The notes beneath the pieces were generated by a model that saw only the letters and a program-made list of their open reading frames with translations, was not told where the DNA came from and searched no databases. 61,186 bases of DNA, taken from Deltaproteobacteria bacterium. GTDB lineage: Bacteria; Desulfobacterota; Desulfuromonadia; Desulfuromonadales; Geopsychrobacteraceae. The stretch spans positions 1 to 61,186 of the forward strand of contig JAGYPB010000011.1 of assembly GCA_018399135.1 (NCBI GenBank), written 5' to 3'. Positions 9,563 to 17,756 of this stretch are shown piece after piece. A program made the translations under genes and the position numbers. Position 1 is the first letter of the stretch. Each line of letters begins with the position of its first letter.

Positions 9563-9644
9563 AGTTCATTTCCCTCGAGAGTGTGAATGATTGCCAATGA
9601 AGGGTTCTTTCCCGAATTCAATCAGCGTTGTTCAGCTCCTGCGC

Positions 9645-9737
9645 CTACCGGTCAGGCCCGGCCCTTCTCTCCTCCTGAAAACAAGCCTTGTACCACTGCC
9701 CCGGCGGTGCGCGCCAGGAATCAATCCTCCTGTCCAT
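9645..9737 (-). CDS. Candidate 30-residue leader peptide upstream of sdhC
   Basis: An ATG at 9737 lies 8 nt after an AAAGGA ribosome site and opens a 30-codon frame (MDRRIDSWRAPPGQW..., ending GPDR) that stops at TAG 9645, 83 nt before sdhC. It has no membrane segment and is rich in arginine, with three tryptophan/tyrosine residues (two Trp, one Tyr). I do not recognise the peptide. It may be a leader peptide, a small protein, or chance in a structured 5' leader; several GC-rich hairpins such as CCGG/CCGG occur in the same RNA. Confidence 0.35.
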   Translation of the reverse strand: MDRRIDSWRAPPGQWYKACFQEERRAGPDR

Positions 9738-9808
9738 GTGACATCCTTTCGGTGTCGTTCAATCCATTGCAAAGCCCTTAAGCCACTTTCCGGACGATCT
9801 ATGTAAAC

Positions 9809-9823
9809 AGTATACTGTATACT
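9809..9823. promoter_or_regulatory. Perfect palindromic operator upstream of sdhCAB
   Basis: AGTATAC-T-GTATACT is a perfect 15-bp inverted repeat about 250 bp upstream of sdhC and 72 bp before the candidate leader peptide. Its GTATAC half-sites resemble the GT-N-TAC core bound by GntR-family regulators. It contains TATACT, so it could overlap the -10 element of the sdh promoter on the minus strand. The regulator is not identified. Confidence 0.5.
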
Positions 9824-9945
9824 AAACATTGTTATAAATTTAAACAAAAAAAACCGTGGTTTGGTAATTTCTAATCACAACCAATGTCCCGCTAATGGTC
9901 AAACCTCCGGCAATAGAAACATTCTTCAGCGCTAAGGGCTGATCA

Positions 9946-12612
9946 TCAGGTCGTTTTCTGTAGTGCTACAATTTTATCGAGTCCCTGTGTCAGGATCTCG
10001 CCCTTCTGCTGCGCCGCTACCAATTTCGACCGGTCTTTTTTGAGCACTTCAGCCGGAGCATTCCGGACAAACTTCTCGTTGCCCAGCTTGCGGGTAAAAA
10101 AATCAATATCCTTCCGGACCTTCTCAATCTCCTTCTTCAAGCGAAGCTCTTCTTCCGCAAGATCAATCAACCCGGTCAAAGGGATCAGCACCTCGACACT
10201 GCCGGCTACCTGGGTTGCCACATCCTGAGGGCGCTCGACAGCCACACCGACAATCATCTCCTCTACCCGCGCCAGACTGCTGATCGCGGCTTCGCCGGCG
10301 CGAATGATCTGTACGGTGGCCTCATCTTTACAGTCAAGCAGAACCTTGATCTTCTGCCCCGGCGATAGATCGAGTTCACCACGCACATTGCGGATAGCAG
10401 AAACAATCGCCATGATCATCTCCATCCGGGCAACCGCTTCGGTATCTATAGCGACACCGCTACCGGTGGGGAAATCTGCCATCATAATGGATTTATTGGG
10501 GCGCTGCCCCGGCAAAGCCTGCCAGATTTCTTCGGTAACAAAGGGCAGAATTGGATGCGCCAGGCGCAACAGGCCTTCCAGAACAGTAAAAAGCACCATC
10601 TGGGTTTCGCGGCGCGCCTGGGGATCGTCACCGTTAAGGGGTTGTTTGCTGAGTTCCACATACCAGTCACAAAATTCGTGCCAGGTAAAAGTATAGAGAA
10701 TAGAAGCGGCTTCGTTGAACTTATACTCCGTTAAGGCCTGATTCATCTGCACGGCGGTTTGATCAAAGCGATGGAGAATCCACTGCTCGGCAGGAGCCAA
10801 TTCTGCCTTGGACAGGTCAATGCCGGCCGGGTCAAAATCTTCAAGATTCATCAGCGCAAAACGACTGGCATTCCACAATTTATTGACAAAATGCCGATAG
10901 CCACTGATCCGGTCAGTAGACAGGCGGATATCACGTCCCATGGCAGCAAAAGCACAAAGAGTAAAGCGGAAGGCATCAGCACCATATTCATCGATAACGA
11001 TCAAGGGATCGATAACATTGCCCTTACTTTTACTCATTTTCTGCCCCTGGGCGTCACGCACCAAGGCATGGATATACACTTCTTTGAAGGGAACTTCGTC
11101 CATAAAACGCAGTCCCATCATCATCATCCGCGCAACCCAGAAGAACAGGATATCAAAGCCGGTGACCAGGCAACTGGTGGGGTAAAACTTTGCCAGAGCC
11201 GGGGTTTTCTCCGGCCACCCCATGGTGGAAAAAGGCCACAGCGCTGATGAAAACCAGGTATCGAGCACATCGGTTTCCTGCGTAATAGCGTTGCTGCCAC
11301 AGTGTTGACAGGTGCTGATATCCTCAATCGACACGCTGATCTGGTCACAATCGGAACAGAACCATGCGGGAATACGATGCCCCCACCAGATCTGGCGACT
11401 GATACACCAGTCCTGGATGTTGTACATCCACTCATAATAGGTTTTTTCCCATTGACGGGGAATGATCGCTGTTTGTCCGTTTTCAACTGCGGCAATAGCC
11501 TGCTCGGCCAGTGGTTTGACGGCGACATACCACTGCTTGCTCATATAGGGTTCGATAACCGCATGGCAGCGATAACATTCCCCCACCGCATGGGTGTAAT
11601 CTTCAACCTTATCGAGCAAATCTAACGCGTCAAGATCAGCGACAACCTGCTTGCGCGCCTGCGCTGCCGACAACCCCTGATAGCTGCCTCCATTTTCATT
11701 AATACAGCCTGAGTCATCGAGCACATTGATAAACTCCAGATCGTGGCGCTTGCCAACAGCAAAATCATTGAAGTCATGGGCCGGGGTCATTTTAACGGCA
11801 CCACTGCCAAATTCCTTATCGACATATTCGTCCGCGATGATGGGAATTTCACGATTCACCAGCGGCAGCATCACCGTCTTGCCGATCAGGTCACGATATC
11901 GCTCATCATCGGCGGCAACAGCAACCGCTGAATCGCCCAGCATGGTTTCCGGGCGTGTGGTTGCTACCACCAGATGACGGTCGCTACCAATCACCGGATA
12001 ACGCAGGTGCCAAAGGTGCCCTTTTTTGTCATCATGTTCCACTTCCAGATCTGACAAGGCCGTATGACAACGTGGACACCAGTTAATCAGGCGGTTATCA
12101 CGGTAAATCAACCCATCATTATAAAGGCGCACAAAAACTTCCCGCACCGCTGTCGATAAGCCGTCGTCCATGGTGAAACGTTCGCGCTGCCAATCACAGG
12201 AAGCACCAAGACGCTTGAGTTGGTTGATAATCTGGCCACCGGAAGTCTCGCGCCATTGCCATACCCGCTCGATAAAAGCTTCACGGCCCAGCTCATGACG
12301 ATTCAACCCTTCGGCGTGGAGCTGTTTCTCCACCACATTCTGAGTCGCAATACCGGCATGGTCAGTTCCAGGCATCCATAACACCTCATAGCCACACATG
12401 CGCTTCCAGCGACAGAGGATATCCTGCAGGCTGTTATTCAGGGCGTGCCCCATATGCAGGACACCGGTGACATTGGGTGGGGGAATAACGATGGAGTAAG
12501 CCGGCTGCTTCGAATCATCCCGGGCGCAGAAATCTCCGCGCTGTTCCCAGATATCAAACCATTTCTGTTCAATCAGTGCCGGTTCGTAAGCCTTGGGTAA
12601 TGCTAAGCTCAT
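9946..12612 (-). CDS. valS: Valine--tRNA ligase
   Basis: This class I aminoacyl-tRNA synthetase charges tRNA-Val. The HIGH signature appears as HMGH (residues 53-56) after PPPNVTG, and KMSKS appears in QKMSKSKGNVID near residue 527. The editing (CP1) domain has TTRPETMLGD. A C-terminal coiled coil runs from about 815 to 888, as usual for ValRS (888 residues). The ATG at 12612 has AAGGA upstream. A promoter and a hairpin at 12681-12728 separate it from the acidic receiver gene, so it is probably transcribed on its own. Confidence 0.96.
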   Translation of the reverse strand: MSLALPKAYEPALIEQKWFDIWEQRGDFCARDDSKQPAYSIVIPPPNVTGVLHMGHALNNSLQDILCRWKRMCGYEVLWMPGTDHAGIATQNVVEKQLHAEGLNRHELGREAFIERVWQWRETSGGQIINQLKRLGASCDWQRERFTMDDGLSTAVREVFVRLYNDGLIYRDNRLINWCPRCHTALSDLEVEHDDKKGHLWHLRYPVIGSDRHLVVATTRPETMLGDSAVAVAADDERYRDLIGKTVMLPLVNREIPIIADEYVDKEFGSGAVKMTPAHDFNDFAVGKRHDLEFINVLDDSGCINENGGSYQGLSAAQARKQVVADLDALDLLDKVEDYTHAVGECYRCHAVIEPYMSKQWYVAVKPLAEQAIAAVENGQTAIIPRQWEKTYYEWMYNIQDWCISRQIWWGHRIPAWFCSDCDQISVSIEDISTCQHCGSNAITQETDVLDTWFSSALWPFSTMGWPEKTPALAKFYPTSCLVTGFDILFFWVARMMMMGLRFMDEVPFKEVYIHALVRDAQGQKMSKSKGNVIDPLIVIDEYGADAFRFTLCAFAAMGRDIRLSTDRISGYRHFVNKLWNASRFALMNLEDFDPAGIDLSKAELAPAEQWILHRFDQTAVQMNQALTEYKFNEAASILYTFTWHEFCDWYVELSKQPLNGDDPQARRETQMVLFTVLEGLLRLAHPILPFVTEEIWQALPGQRPNKSIMMADFPTGSGVAIDTEAVARMEMIMAIVSAIRNVRGELDLSPGQKIKVLLDCKDEATVQIIRAGEAAISSLARVEEMIVGVAVERPQDVATQVAGSVEVLIPLTGLIDLAEEELRLKKEIEKVRKDIDFFTRKLGNEKFVRNAPAEVLKKDRSKLVAAQQKGEILTQGLDKIVALQKTT

Positions 12613-12680
12613 TGTATGTACGTCCTTTTTATTACTATAAAATTGATATGATTTTAATCAGGCGGGAAGTTACCGGTGGG

Positions 12681-12710
12681 ACAATAAAGCGGGGAGGCAA
12701 AAGATGTCAA
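12681..12710 (-). promoter_or_regulatory. Candidate sigma-70 promoter for valS
   Basis: On the minus strand TTGACA (12710-12705) and TATTGT (12686-12681) are separated by 18 bp, about 70 nt upstream of the valS start. The -35 hexamer matches the consensus exactly. Confidence 0.45.
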
Positions 12711-12728
12711 GACCTCCTTTACCTCCCC
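12691..12728 (-). terminator. Hairpin between the acidic receiver gene and valS
   Basis: GGGGAGG (with a further AAAG) pairs with CTTTT..CCTCCCC around a loop of about 14 nt, 49 nt beyond the receiver gene stop on the minus strand. The following T-tract is weak (GCTTTATTG). It overlaps the candidate valS promoter. It could be a terminator for the upstream gene. Confidence 0.4.
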
Positions 12729-12776
12729 ACGCAAGCGCTGCCTGTTTTCTCAGATGCCTGGATAAACATCAGCGGA

Positions 12777-14642
12777 TCAGGCTTCTCCGCGCTTGATTTT
12801 TTCGATTTCGGCACGGATCATGGTCTCTGCCAGATCGGGAACAACCTCCCAAACGGTCTGCTCCAGCATCTCGCGCGCCAACCGTTCAATCACCGGACCT
12901 GCTACCTTTTCAACAATCTTTGCAACTTCCTCTTCCGGAAGTTGGCGAAGCTGCTCTTCAATGGCCTCTGCGGATGGCCCCGAATCAATTGCGGCAAGCG
13001 GAGGAGTGACGAAAGAAGTTACCGGAGGAACTTCCGGGGTATCATCAAAACGACCGGTATCTGCCGTGATTTCATCAACATCGTCAATTTCAGCCGACCT
13101 CGTCATTTCTTCATATTCTTCATATTGCTCTGGTTCTATCTCTTCGAGATCTGCTGCTTCGAGCTCAGTTTCAACATTGTCCTCAGTGGCACTAGTCACG
13201 GCTTCTGACTCTTCAGTAACAGTCATTGGTGTCTCGACAGCACCAGGGAAAAGATCATCATCACGCCTGCCGAGTGATTCTTCGGCTTCATTTTCATCAA
13301 CCACAGGTTCCTGGGGATCTTCAAGAAGAGTATCGCTGTCGACGATTGAGGATTGAACGAATGATGTTTCATCCGACGCAGCGACAAGGGTTTCATTTTC
13401 CTCAAGCACGTCACCCTCGGTCAGCTCCAGGATCTCATCATCGATTGTTTCCTCATCCGGCTCAAAAGTAAAAGCATCAGCGTCTGCAGACACTTCATCT
13501 TCATCTTCATCTTCAACCTCAACTTCTTCGGCTGCAGTCAAATCGATAAAAGTCGTAGAGTCCTCGATCAGATCTTCCTCCTGTTCGAGATCCTCTTCCA
13601 TTATTTCCGGTTGCTCATGAGTCGCGTCAACTGCAGCAGCTCTGTGGTTGTTCTCTTCCAGGCTATTTTGAGCCTCAAATGCGAAAGGAGGAGCCGATTC
13701 ATCCTCTTGCATGACGACAGTTCCATCGGTCTCATCGGTCTCATCGGTCTCTTTTAGTACGACCTCTTCATGGCTGGCAGGTTGATCATCAATGAATTCG
13801 ACATCATCATCTGAATCAGCAGGTAATGGTTCAAACTCCGACGCTTCCGGTTCTTCTGCTGGCGAGGCAGACAAGGGAGCAGACACATAGGGAGCAAGCT
13901 GCTCCGGGGTCAAGCCCTGGGGTGGCTCGTAAACATCATCATCTTCTGGACCTTGGGCAGAATAGTCTGCTGACTCATCTTCATCCTGATCACTGGCAGC
14001 AAGCAACTCCTGCGGCTTGAGATCTTCCTCTTCAAAAGAAACCTCACCCCACAGTTCGCTATCAGCTTCTACCACCGGGTCAGGAGTTTCAGCCAGGTCA
14101 GCAGGCTCAGCGATAAACTCATCAGTAGCGCTGAAGTCATATGCCTCGGCTGTTGTCGGCTCTTCATCGTCCACAGTAGCCATCAATGGTGCGGAATCCG
14201 TCTCTTCCAGCATGACGTCATCGGCAACATCGTTGCCGACCTCGTTGTCGGCAGCGGCAACAAGACGTAAAGGAGGCATCGCTAAAAGAGCCGTCACTTT
14301 ATCGATCAGCGACTGTGATTCAAAAGGTTTGGTGAGCCAACCATCGGCACAGACATCCACCGCCCGGGCTTCATCGAAGGTTTCAAATGCACCGGGGAGC
14401 AACAACACTGAGGTGGTCCCCAGGTCGGGATGACTTTTTATCGCCCGACAAAGTTCGAAGCCATCTTTTCCAGGCATGACGATATCGGCAATCACCAGAT
14501 CGGGCTTGAGGGTCAATACCAGATCATAGGCCTTGTCACCGTCACTGACGGTCAACAGCTCATAATCTTCCGTCGCGAAAATAATACCGACGACTTTTTG
14601 AATGGTAATACTGTCATCGGCCAGCAGCAGCTTCTTCTTCAT
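12777..14642 (-). CDS. Receiver-domain protein with long acidic linker and PopZ-like C-terminus
   Basis: The start is ATG 14642, four bases after AAGGAGG; upstream in-frame GTG is unlikely. Residues 1-120 form a receiver domain with acidic pair ADDS, phospho-acceptor in VIADIVMPG (Asp near 54) and the lysine in LTKPF. Residues about 130-550 are low-complexity with roughly one residue in three Asp or Glu and very few Lys/Arg, so probably disordered. The last 60 residues are helical (EEVAKIVEKVAGPVIERLAREML, then WEVVPDLAETMIRAEIEKI). That tail has the spacing of the PopZ C-terminal oligomerisation helices. Two CheW-like genes and dgt lie just upstream on the same strand. A polar or chemosensory scaffold role is an inference. 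The start overlaps the preceding cheW-like gene by 29 bp. Confidence 0.75.
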   Translation of the reverse strand: MKKKLLLADDSITIQKVVGIIFATEDYELLTVSDGDKAYDLVLTLKPDLVIADIVMPGKDGFELCRAIKSHPDLGTTSVLLLPGAFETFDEARAVDVCADGWLTKPFESQSLIDKVTALLAMPPLRLVAAADNEVGNDVADDVMLEETDSAPLMATVDDEEPTTAEAYDFSATDEFIAEPADLAETPDPVVEADSELWGEVSFEEEDLKPQELLAASDQDEDESADYSAQGPEDDDVYEPPQGLTPEQLAPYVSAPLSASPAEEPEASEFEPLPADSDDDVEFIDDQPASHEEVVLKETDETDETDGTVVMQEDESAPPFAFEAQNSLEENNHRAAAVDATHEQPEIMEEDLEQEEDLIEDSTTFIDLTAAEEVEVEDEDEDEVSADADAFTFEPDEETIDDEILELTEGDVLEENETLVAASDETSFVQSSIVDSDTLLEDPQEPVVDENEAEESLGRRDDDLFPGAVETPMTVTEESEAVTSATEDNVETELEAADLEEIEPEQYEEYEEMTRSAEIDDVDEITADTGRFDDTPEVPPVTSFVTPPLAAIDSGPSAEAIEEQLRQLPEEEVAKIVEKVAGPVIERLAREMLEQTVWEVVPDLAETMIRAEIEKIKRGEA

Positions 14643-15096
14643 TGAGCCTCCTTGCACCTGACAGCGTCAGGCAAATCGAGCCGTTTCCCCGGGTTATTCC
14701 CATAGCTAATTCATCAACATCCAGAATTTTAAAGGCCTGGTTTTGGTAATAAAATATTCCAACCTGCCAGGGCGCTTCACGTTCGCACGTGCACGCCAGG
14801 GATCCTTTATATTCAGCGACAATACGGCTGTTCGTTTGTGTCACAAAAGCCAAAAGTCCATATTCGGAGTCAACTAATACGTAACATTCTGTTTCCGGAT
14901 GATGCTCCCGTGTGTCGACAGATCGGCCGGGAAGCAGTATCGGAACCAGGGTTGATTCATAAATAAGGACATGATTGATTCCCGCCGGCAGCAGTGGTAA
15001 CGGAAAAGTCATGTTGCCCTGGACTATTTTGCGAATTTGAGTCAGAGGTACAGCATAGTCGAGATCACCCGTATGGAAAAGCCCAAAAGCGCTCAT
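14614..15096 (-). CDS. CheW-like domain protein (second of a pair)
   Basis: The 160-residue protein contains a divergent CheW-like fold: LDYAVPLTQIRKIVQG, then ILLPGRSVD, then YVLVDSEYGLLAFVTQTNSRIV, and FKILDVDELAM near the C-terminus. CheW domains couple chemoreceptors to CheA kinases. Here the paired domains are alone, without receptor, CheA or CheY of a standard cluster nearby, but directly before a receiver-domain protein. The start overlaps the preceding CheW-like gene by 4 bp (ATGA), and its end overlaps the receiver gene start. Confidence 0.7.
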   Translation of the reverse strand: MSAFGLFHTGDLDYAVPLTQIRKIVQGNMTFPLPLLPAGINHVLIYESTLVPILLPGRSVDTREHHPETECYVLVDSEYGLLAFVTQTNSRIVAEYKGSLACTCEREAPWQVGIFYYQNQAFKILDVDELAMGITRGNGSICLTLSGARRLNEEEAAAGR

Positions 15097-15545
15097 GGGC
15101 GATCCTGGTTGCTACCGTAAAACCGTTCTGGTTCAAATATCACAAACGGCACCCCCTCTGCCAGCATAACCTCCATATTGGCAAAATCCGCAGAGACCTT
15201 CAACAGAGGCGGAATCGTCGCCATGTTGAAGCTTTCTGCCAATACAAGCCCTTCTACCCGGTCAACAAGAAGTGCCCAGTTTCCTTCAGAGCTGCGCAAA
15301 ACCAAGGCGCTTCGCTTAGCAAATTGAATAGCTGATACCAGCCCCAGCATCAGGGTTGGGTCAATGAGCGGGATGGCCGTATGACGAAAAGTCATGGCCG
15401 CAACAATACCGTGACGCAGATCACTGCGCTGTGAATCAAGTCGCCCCGACAACTGCTCCAGCACCTCAACAATATGATCCAGATCAATAACAAAACGGAT
15501 GCCCGCCAGGGTAAACACCAGCCTCTTTGCAACGCTTCCGACCAT
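15093..15545 (-). CDS. CheW-like domain protein (first of a pair)
   Basis: This 150-residue protein reads as a CheW domain: LVFTLAGIRFVIDLDHIVEVLEQ at the N-terminus, TAIPLIDPTLMLGL (the RG.. strand region is RHTAIPLID), then ALVLRSSEGNWALLVDRVEGLVLAE, and VPFVIFEPERFYGS at the end. It is translationally coupled (4-bp overlap) with the next CheW-like protein, and lies 95 bp after dgt on the same strand. Its function in motility or another chemosensory pathway cannot be read from this window. Confidence 0.75.
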   Translation of the reverse strand: MVGSVAKRLVFTLAGIRFVIDLDHIVEVLEQLSGRLDSQRSDLRHGIVAAMTFRHTAIPLIDPTLMLGLVSAIQFAKRSALVLRSSEGNWALLVDRVEGLVLAESFNMATIPPLLKVSADFANMEVMLAEGVPFVIFEPERFYGSNQDRP

Positions 15546-15640
15546 GGTTCCTCACCAATTAAGGCATGTTCACTTTCTCAGCAAGCCCGGGGACGCTAAC
15601 ATAAAGATTAGAAAGTGTCAAGCTGATAGCTGATAAACAG

Positions 15641-16678
15641 CTACAGGACCTGCCAGGGTTGTGGTAAAAACAGCTGTCGATACAATGACAAGGCAAAGCG
15701 ATCGGTCATCCCGGCAACAAAGTCAGCTACCGAAACGGCAAGACTGTCACCGTGGTAATTATGGCCACCGCAGGCCATAAACACCTCACGATTGTCCATA
15801 AAGTAGCCAAACAGCTGCCGCAATAAACCGGCCGCCTTATCAAACTCGGCCTGCACGCGTGGAGCCTGATAGACATGTTCAAACAACCAGCTGCGCAAGG
15901 CACAAATCGCCTGATCCATCTCGGCAGACAGCTGGACACCACCGCCTGACTGCAACGACTGGTGAATCAGATCAGTGACCATGGAATTGATGCGCTTCGA
16001 GTGCCGCTCACCAACGACCTTCACAATGTCTGCAGGAACATCTTCATGATGAATAATGCCACCTCGCAAGGCATCATCCAGGTCATGACTGACGTAGGCA
16101 ATAATATCAGCCAGGCGCACTATCTGCCCCTCCAGAGTTTGTGCACGCTGGGCAATGACCGCGGACAACGCCCCTCCTTGGCCTTTGGAATGGTGAATAA
16201 TTCCGTCACGCACTTCATGAGTCAAATTCAATCCGGCCCCGTCATTTTCAAGGACATCAACAACGCGCAGGCTTTGCTTGACATGATGAAAACCACCGGG
16301 TACCAATTCATTCAAAACCCGTTCGCCGGCGTGGCCAAACGGGGTATGCCCAAGATCATGAGCCAGGGCAATCGCCTCGGTGAGATCCTCGTTCAGTTGC
16401 AGCGCACGCGCCACTGTTCGTGCAACCTGTGCCACCTCGAGGGTATGGGTTAAACGAGTCCGATAATGATCACCTTCTGGGGAAAGAAAGACCTGGGTTT
16501 TATATTTGAGACGACGAAACGCTTTACTGTGCAGAATACGATCACGGTCATGCTGAAAAACGGTGCGAATGGTACATACTTTACCTGGACGCAAACGACC
16601 CTTACTGTTTAAACTGCAACAGGCACCAGATGAAAGGCGTTCCATTTCGTTTTTTTCTTGTATTTCTCTTATCATCAA
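15641..16678 (-). CDS. dgt: dGTP triphosphohydrolase-like HD phosphohydrolase
   Basis: Dgt-like enzymes hydrolyse dNTPs to nucleoside and triphosphate. The HD signature residues are seen in RLTHTLEVAQVARTVARAL (first His), ALAHDLGHTPFGHAGE (His-Asp pair and further His) and YVSHDLDDAL. N-terminal HRDRILHSKAFRRLKYKTQVF is typical of the family. The length of 345 residues fits the shorter dGTPase-like type. The ATG at 16678 follows AAGGCG; a second ATG at residue 12 is less likely. It is the first gene of the minus-strand group dgt, CheW-like x2 and receiver. Confidence 0.9.
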   Translation of the reverse strand: MMIREIQEKNEMERLSSGACCSLNSKGRLRPGKVCTIRTVFQHDRDRILHSKAFRRLKYKTQVFLSPEGDHYRTRLTHTLEVAQVARTVARALQLNEDLTEAIALAHDLGHTPFGHAGERVLNELVPGGFHHVKQSLRVVDVLENDGAGLNLTHEVRDGIIHHSKGQGGALSAVIAQRAQTLEGQIVRLADIIAYVSHDLDDALRGGIIHHEDVPADIVKVVGERHSKRINSMVTDLIHQSLQSGGGVQLSAEMDQAICALRSWLFEHVYQAPRVQAEFDKAAGLLRQLFGYFMDNREVFMACGGHNYHGDSLAVSVADFVAGMTDRFALSLYRQLFLPQPWQVL

Positions 16679-16849
16679 AAACGCCTTAAACAGCTAAAAA
16701 ATAATTATTTCGATAATATCATTCAATTCTTCTTGATTTTTAGCTGCAGGATGTTCTAGTTAACAACAATGACAATTTTTTTCCGTTAAAAATTTGCTTA
16801 CAGATAAAAACAGCAAACTTAACCAATATCAAAAGGAGAGTTAAAAAGC

Positions 16850-17272
16850 ATGTCGACCATCATGAAAATGGCAGCTGATATAATAGCAGCTCACGCATCA
16901 ACAACACCGATGACCAAGGAAGAATTAATCGCCGAACTGACCGAGGTTCATGCTGCTCTGGCAGCACTGGAAAAAGGAGAAATCGTTGCGGCTGAACAAC
17001 ATGATGAATCGGCACCCGCTATCAGTCGTAAAAAAGCCTTTGGTAAAGACATGATCTATTGCATGATCTGTGGCAAGGGATTTAAAACCCTGTCACGCCA
17101 TTTAAAAACGGCCCATGGCATGACAGCTGGTGAATATCGTAAAACCTATGATATCCCCCGCACCCAATCTCTGGCAGCCAAAAATTACTCGGAAAGTCGC
17201 CGACAAATGGCGGTTGACCGTGGTCTCGCTGACAATCTGGCAAAAGCGCGCGCCAATCGCGGCAAAAAGTAA
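16850..17272 (+). CDS. MucR/Ros-family zinc-finger transcriptional regulator
   Basis: This 140-residue protein has the Ros/MucR architecture: N-terminal helical part (MTKEELIAELTEVHAALAAL), then YCMICGKGFKTLSRHLKTAHGMT (Cys-X2-Cys, two histidines) and EYRKTYDIP, the family-typical continuation. The C-terminal basic tail (KARANRGKK) is like that of other members. Such proteins bind AT-rich promoter DNA and often repress many genes. The ATG at 16850 follows AAGGAGAG by about 11 nt; the later in-frame ATG at residue 5 is too far from that site. The divergent upstream spacer is AT-rich, consistent with autoregulation. Confidence 0.88.
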   Translation: MSTIMKMAADIIAAHASTTPMTKEELIAELTEVHAALAALEKGEIVAAEQHDESAPAISRKKAFGKDMIYCMICGKGFKTLSRHLKTAHGMTAGEYRKTYDIPRTQSLAAKNYSESRRQMAVDRGLADNLAKARANRGKK

Positions 17273-17292
17273 CGGGAACGGCACAATAATAC

Positions 17293-17327
17293 CCCAAGGG
17301 ACTGGCTAATAAGGCCATTCCCTTGGG
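17293..17327. terminator. Strong hairpin between convergent genes
   Basis: CCCAAGGGA..TGGC pairs with GGCCA..TCCCTTGGG around a short loop. It lies 20 nt after the mucR-like stop and 19 nt before the DUF2914 stop, so it can serve both strands. No long T-tract follows. Confidence 0.6.
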
Positions 17328-17345
17328 TTCAGGTATGGTTTTGCC

Positions 17346-17741
17346 CTATTCAAGCTGAAAGAACACTTCCTTCAGAACGACCCCCTGACTGTCCTCAACA
17401 ACCACCGACCACTGACCATTCCACTGAGGCAAGAAGCGCTTTGAAGAGAAGGTTCGCCAGTCTGCGGACTGCACCGATAATGTAACCCGCGCCATTTCCT
17501 GATCTTCATAGAACCAGACATGGGTTATCTGCGTCGGCTCGACAGCTCCAAGAATACGGGTAAAGCAGTACAATTTACCGTAATCGGCAGGATAAACTTC
17601 GATACTGTCGACCGGCATCCGATTTTCTATCGCCGTGGTGATCGTGACATCGACAACATCAAGCTCTGATGCATGAACGGAAAAAGCAAAAAAAACTACA
17701 GTGCAACAAACAACAAACAACAATATTTTTTTCATCATCAT
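17346..17741 (-). CDS. Secreted DUF2914-family protein
   Basis: A short exported protein of 131 residues. The N-terminus KKILLFVVCCTVVFFAFSVHA is a clear signal peptide. The mature part has the pattern of DUF2914 proteins: LYCFTRILGA, TQITHVWFYEDQEMA, SADWRTFSSKRF, WNGQWSVVVEDSQG and VLKEVFFQLE at the end. The family's function is not known. It lies 15 nt after deoB, so it is probably the last gene of the secA-to-deoB transcript, closed by the hairpin at 17293-17327. A second ATG (residue 2 or 3) could be the real start. Confidence 0.75.
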   Translation of the reverse strand: MMMKKILLFVVCCTVVFFAFSVHASELDVVDVTITTAIENRMPVDSIEVYPADYGKLYCFTRILGAVEPTQITHVWFYEDQEMARVTLSVQSADWRTFSSKRFLPQWNGQWSVVVEDSQGVVLKEVFFQLE

Positions 17742-17756
17742 CCAACCCCTTAACTG

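Noticed and set aside
12613-12776. valS upstream hairpin considered as a T-box.
   Set aside because: No T-box sequence or specifier-loop arrangement is seen, and T-boxes are not expected for this group; the hairpin is better read as a terminator.
13725-13751. Three tandem copies of a 9-bp unit (ATCGGTCTC).
   Set aside because: It encodes a repeated Glu-Thr-Asp in the acidic linker and is ordinary coding repetition.
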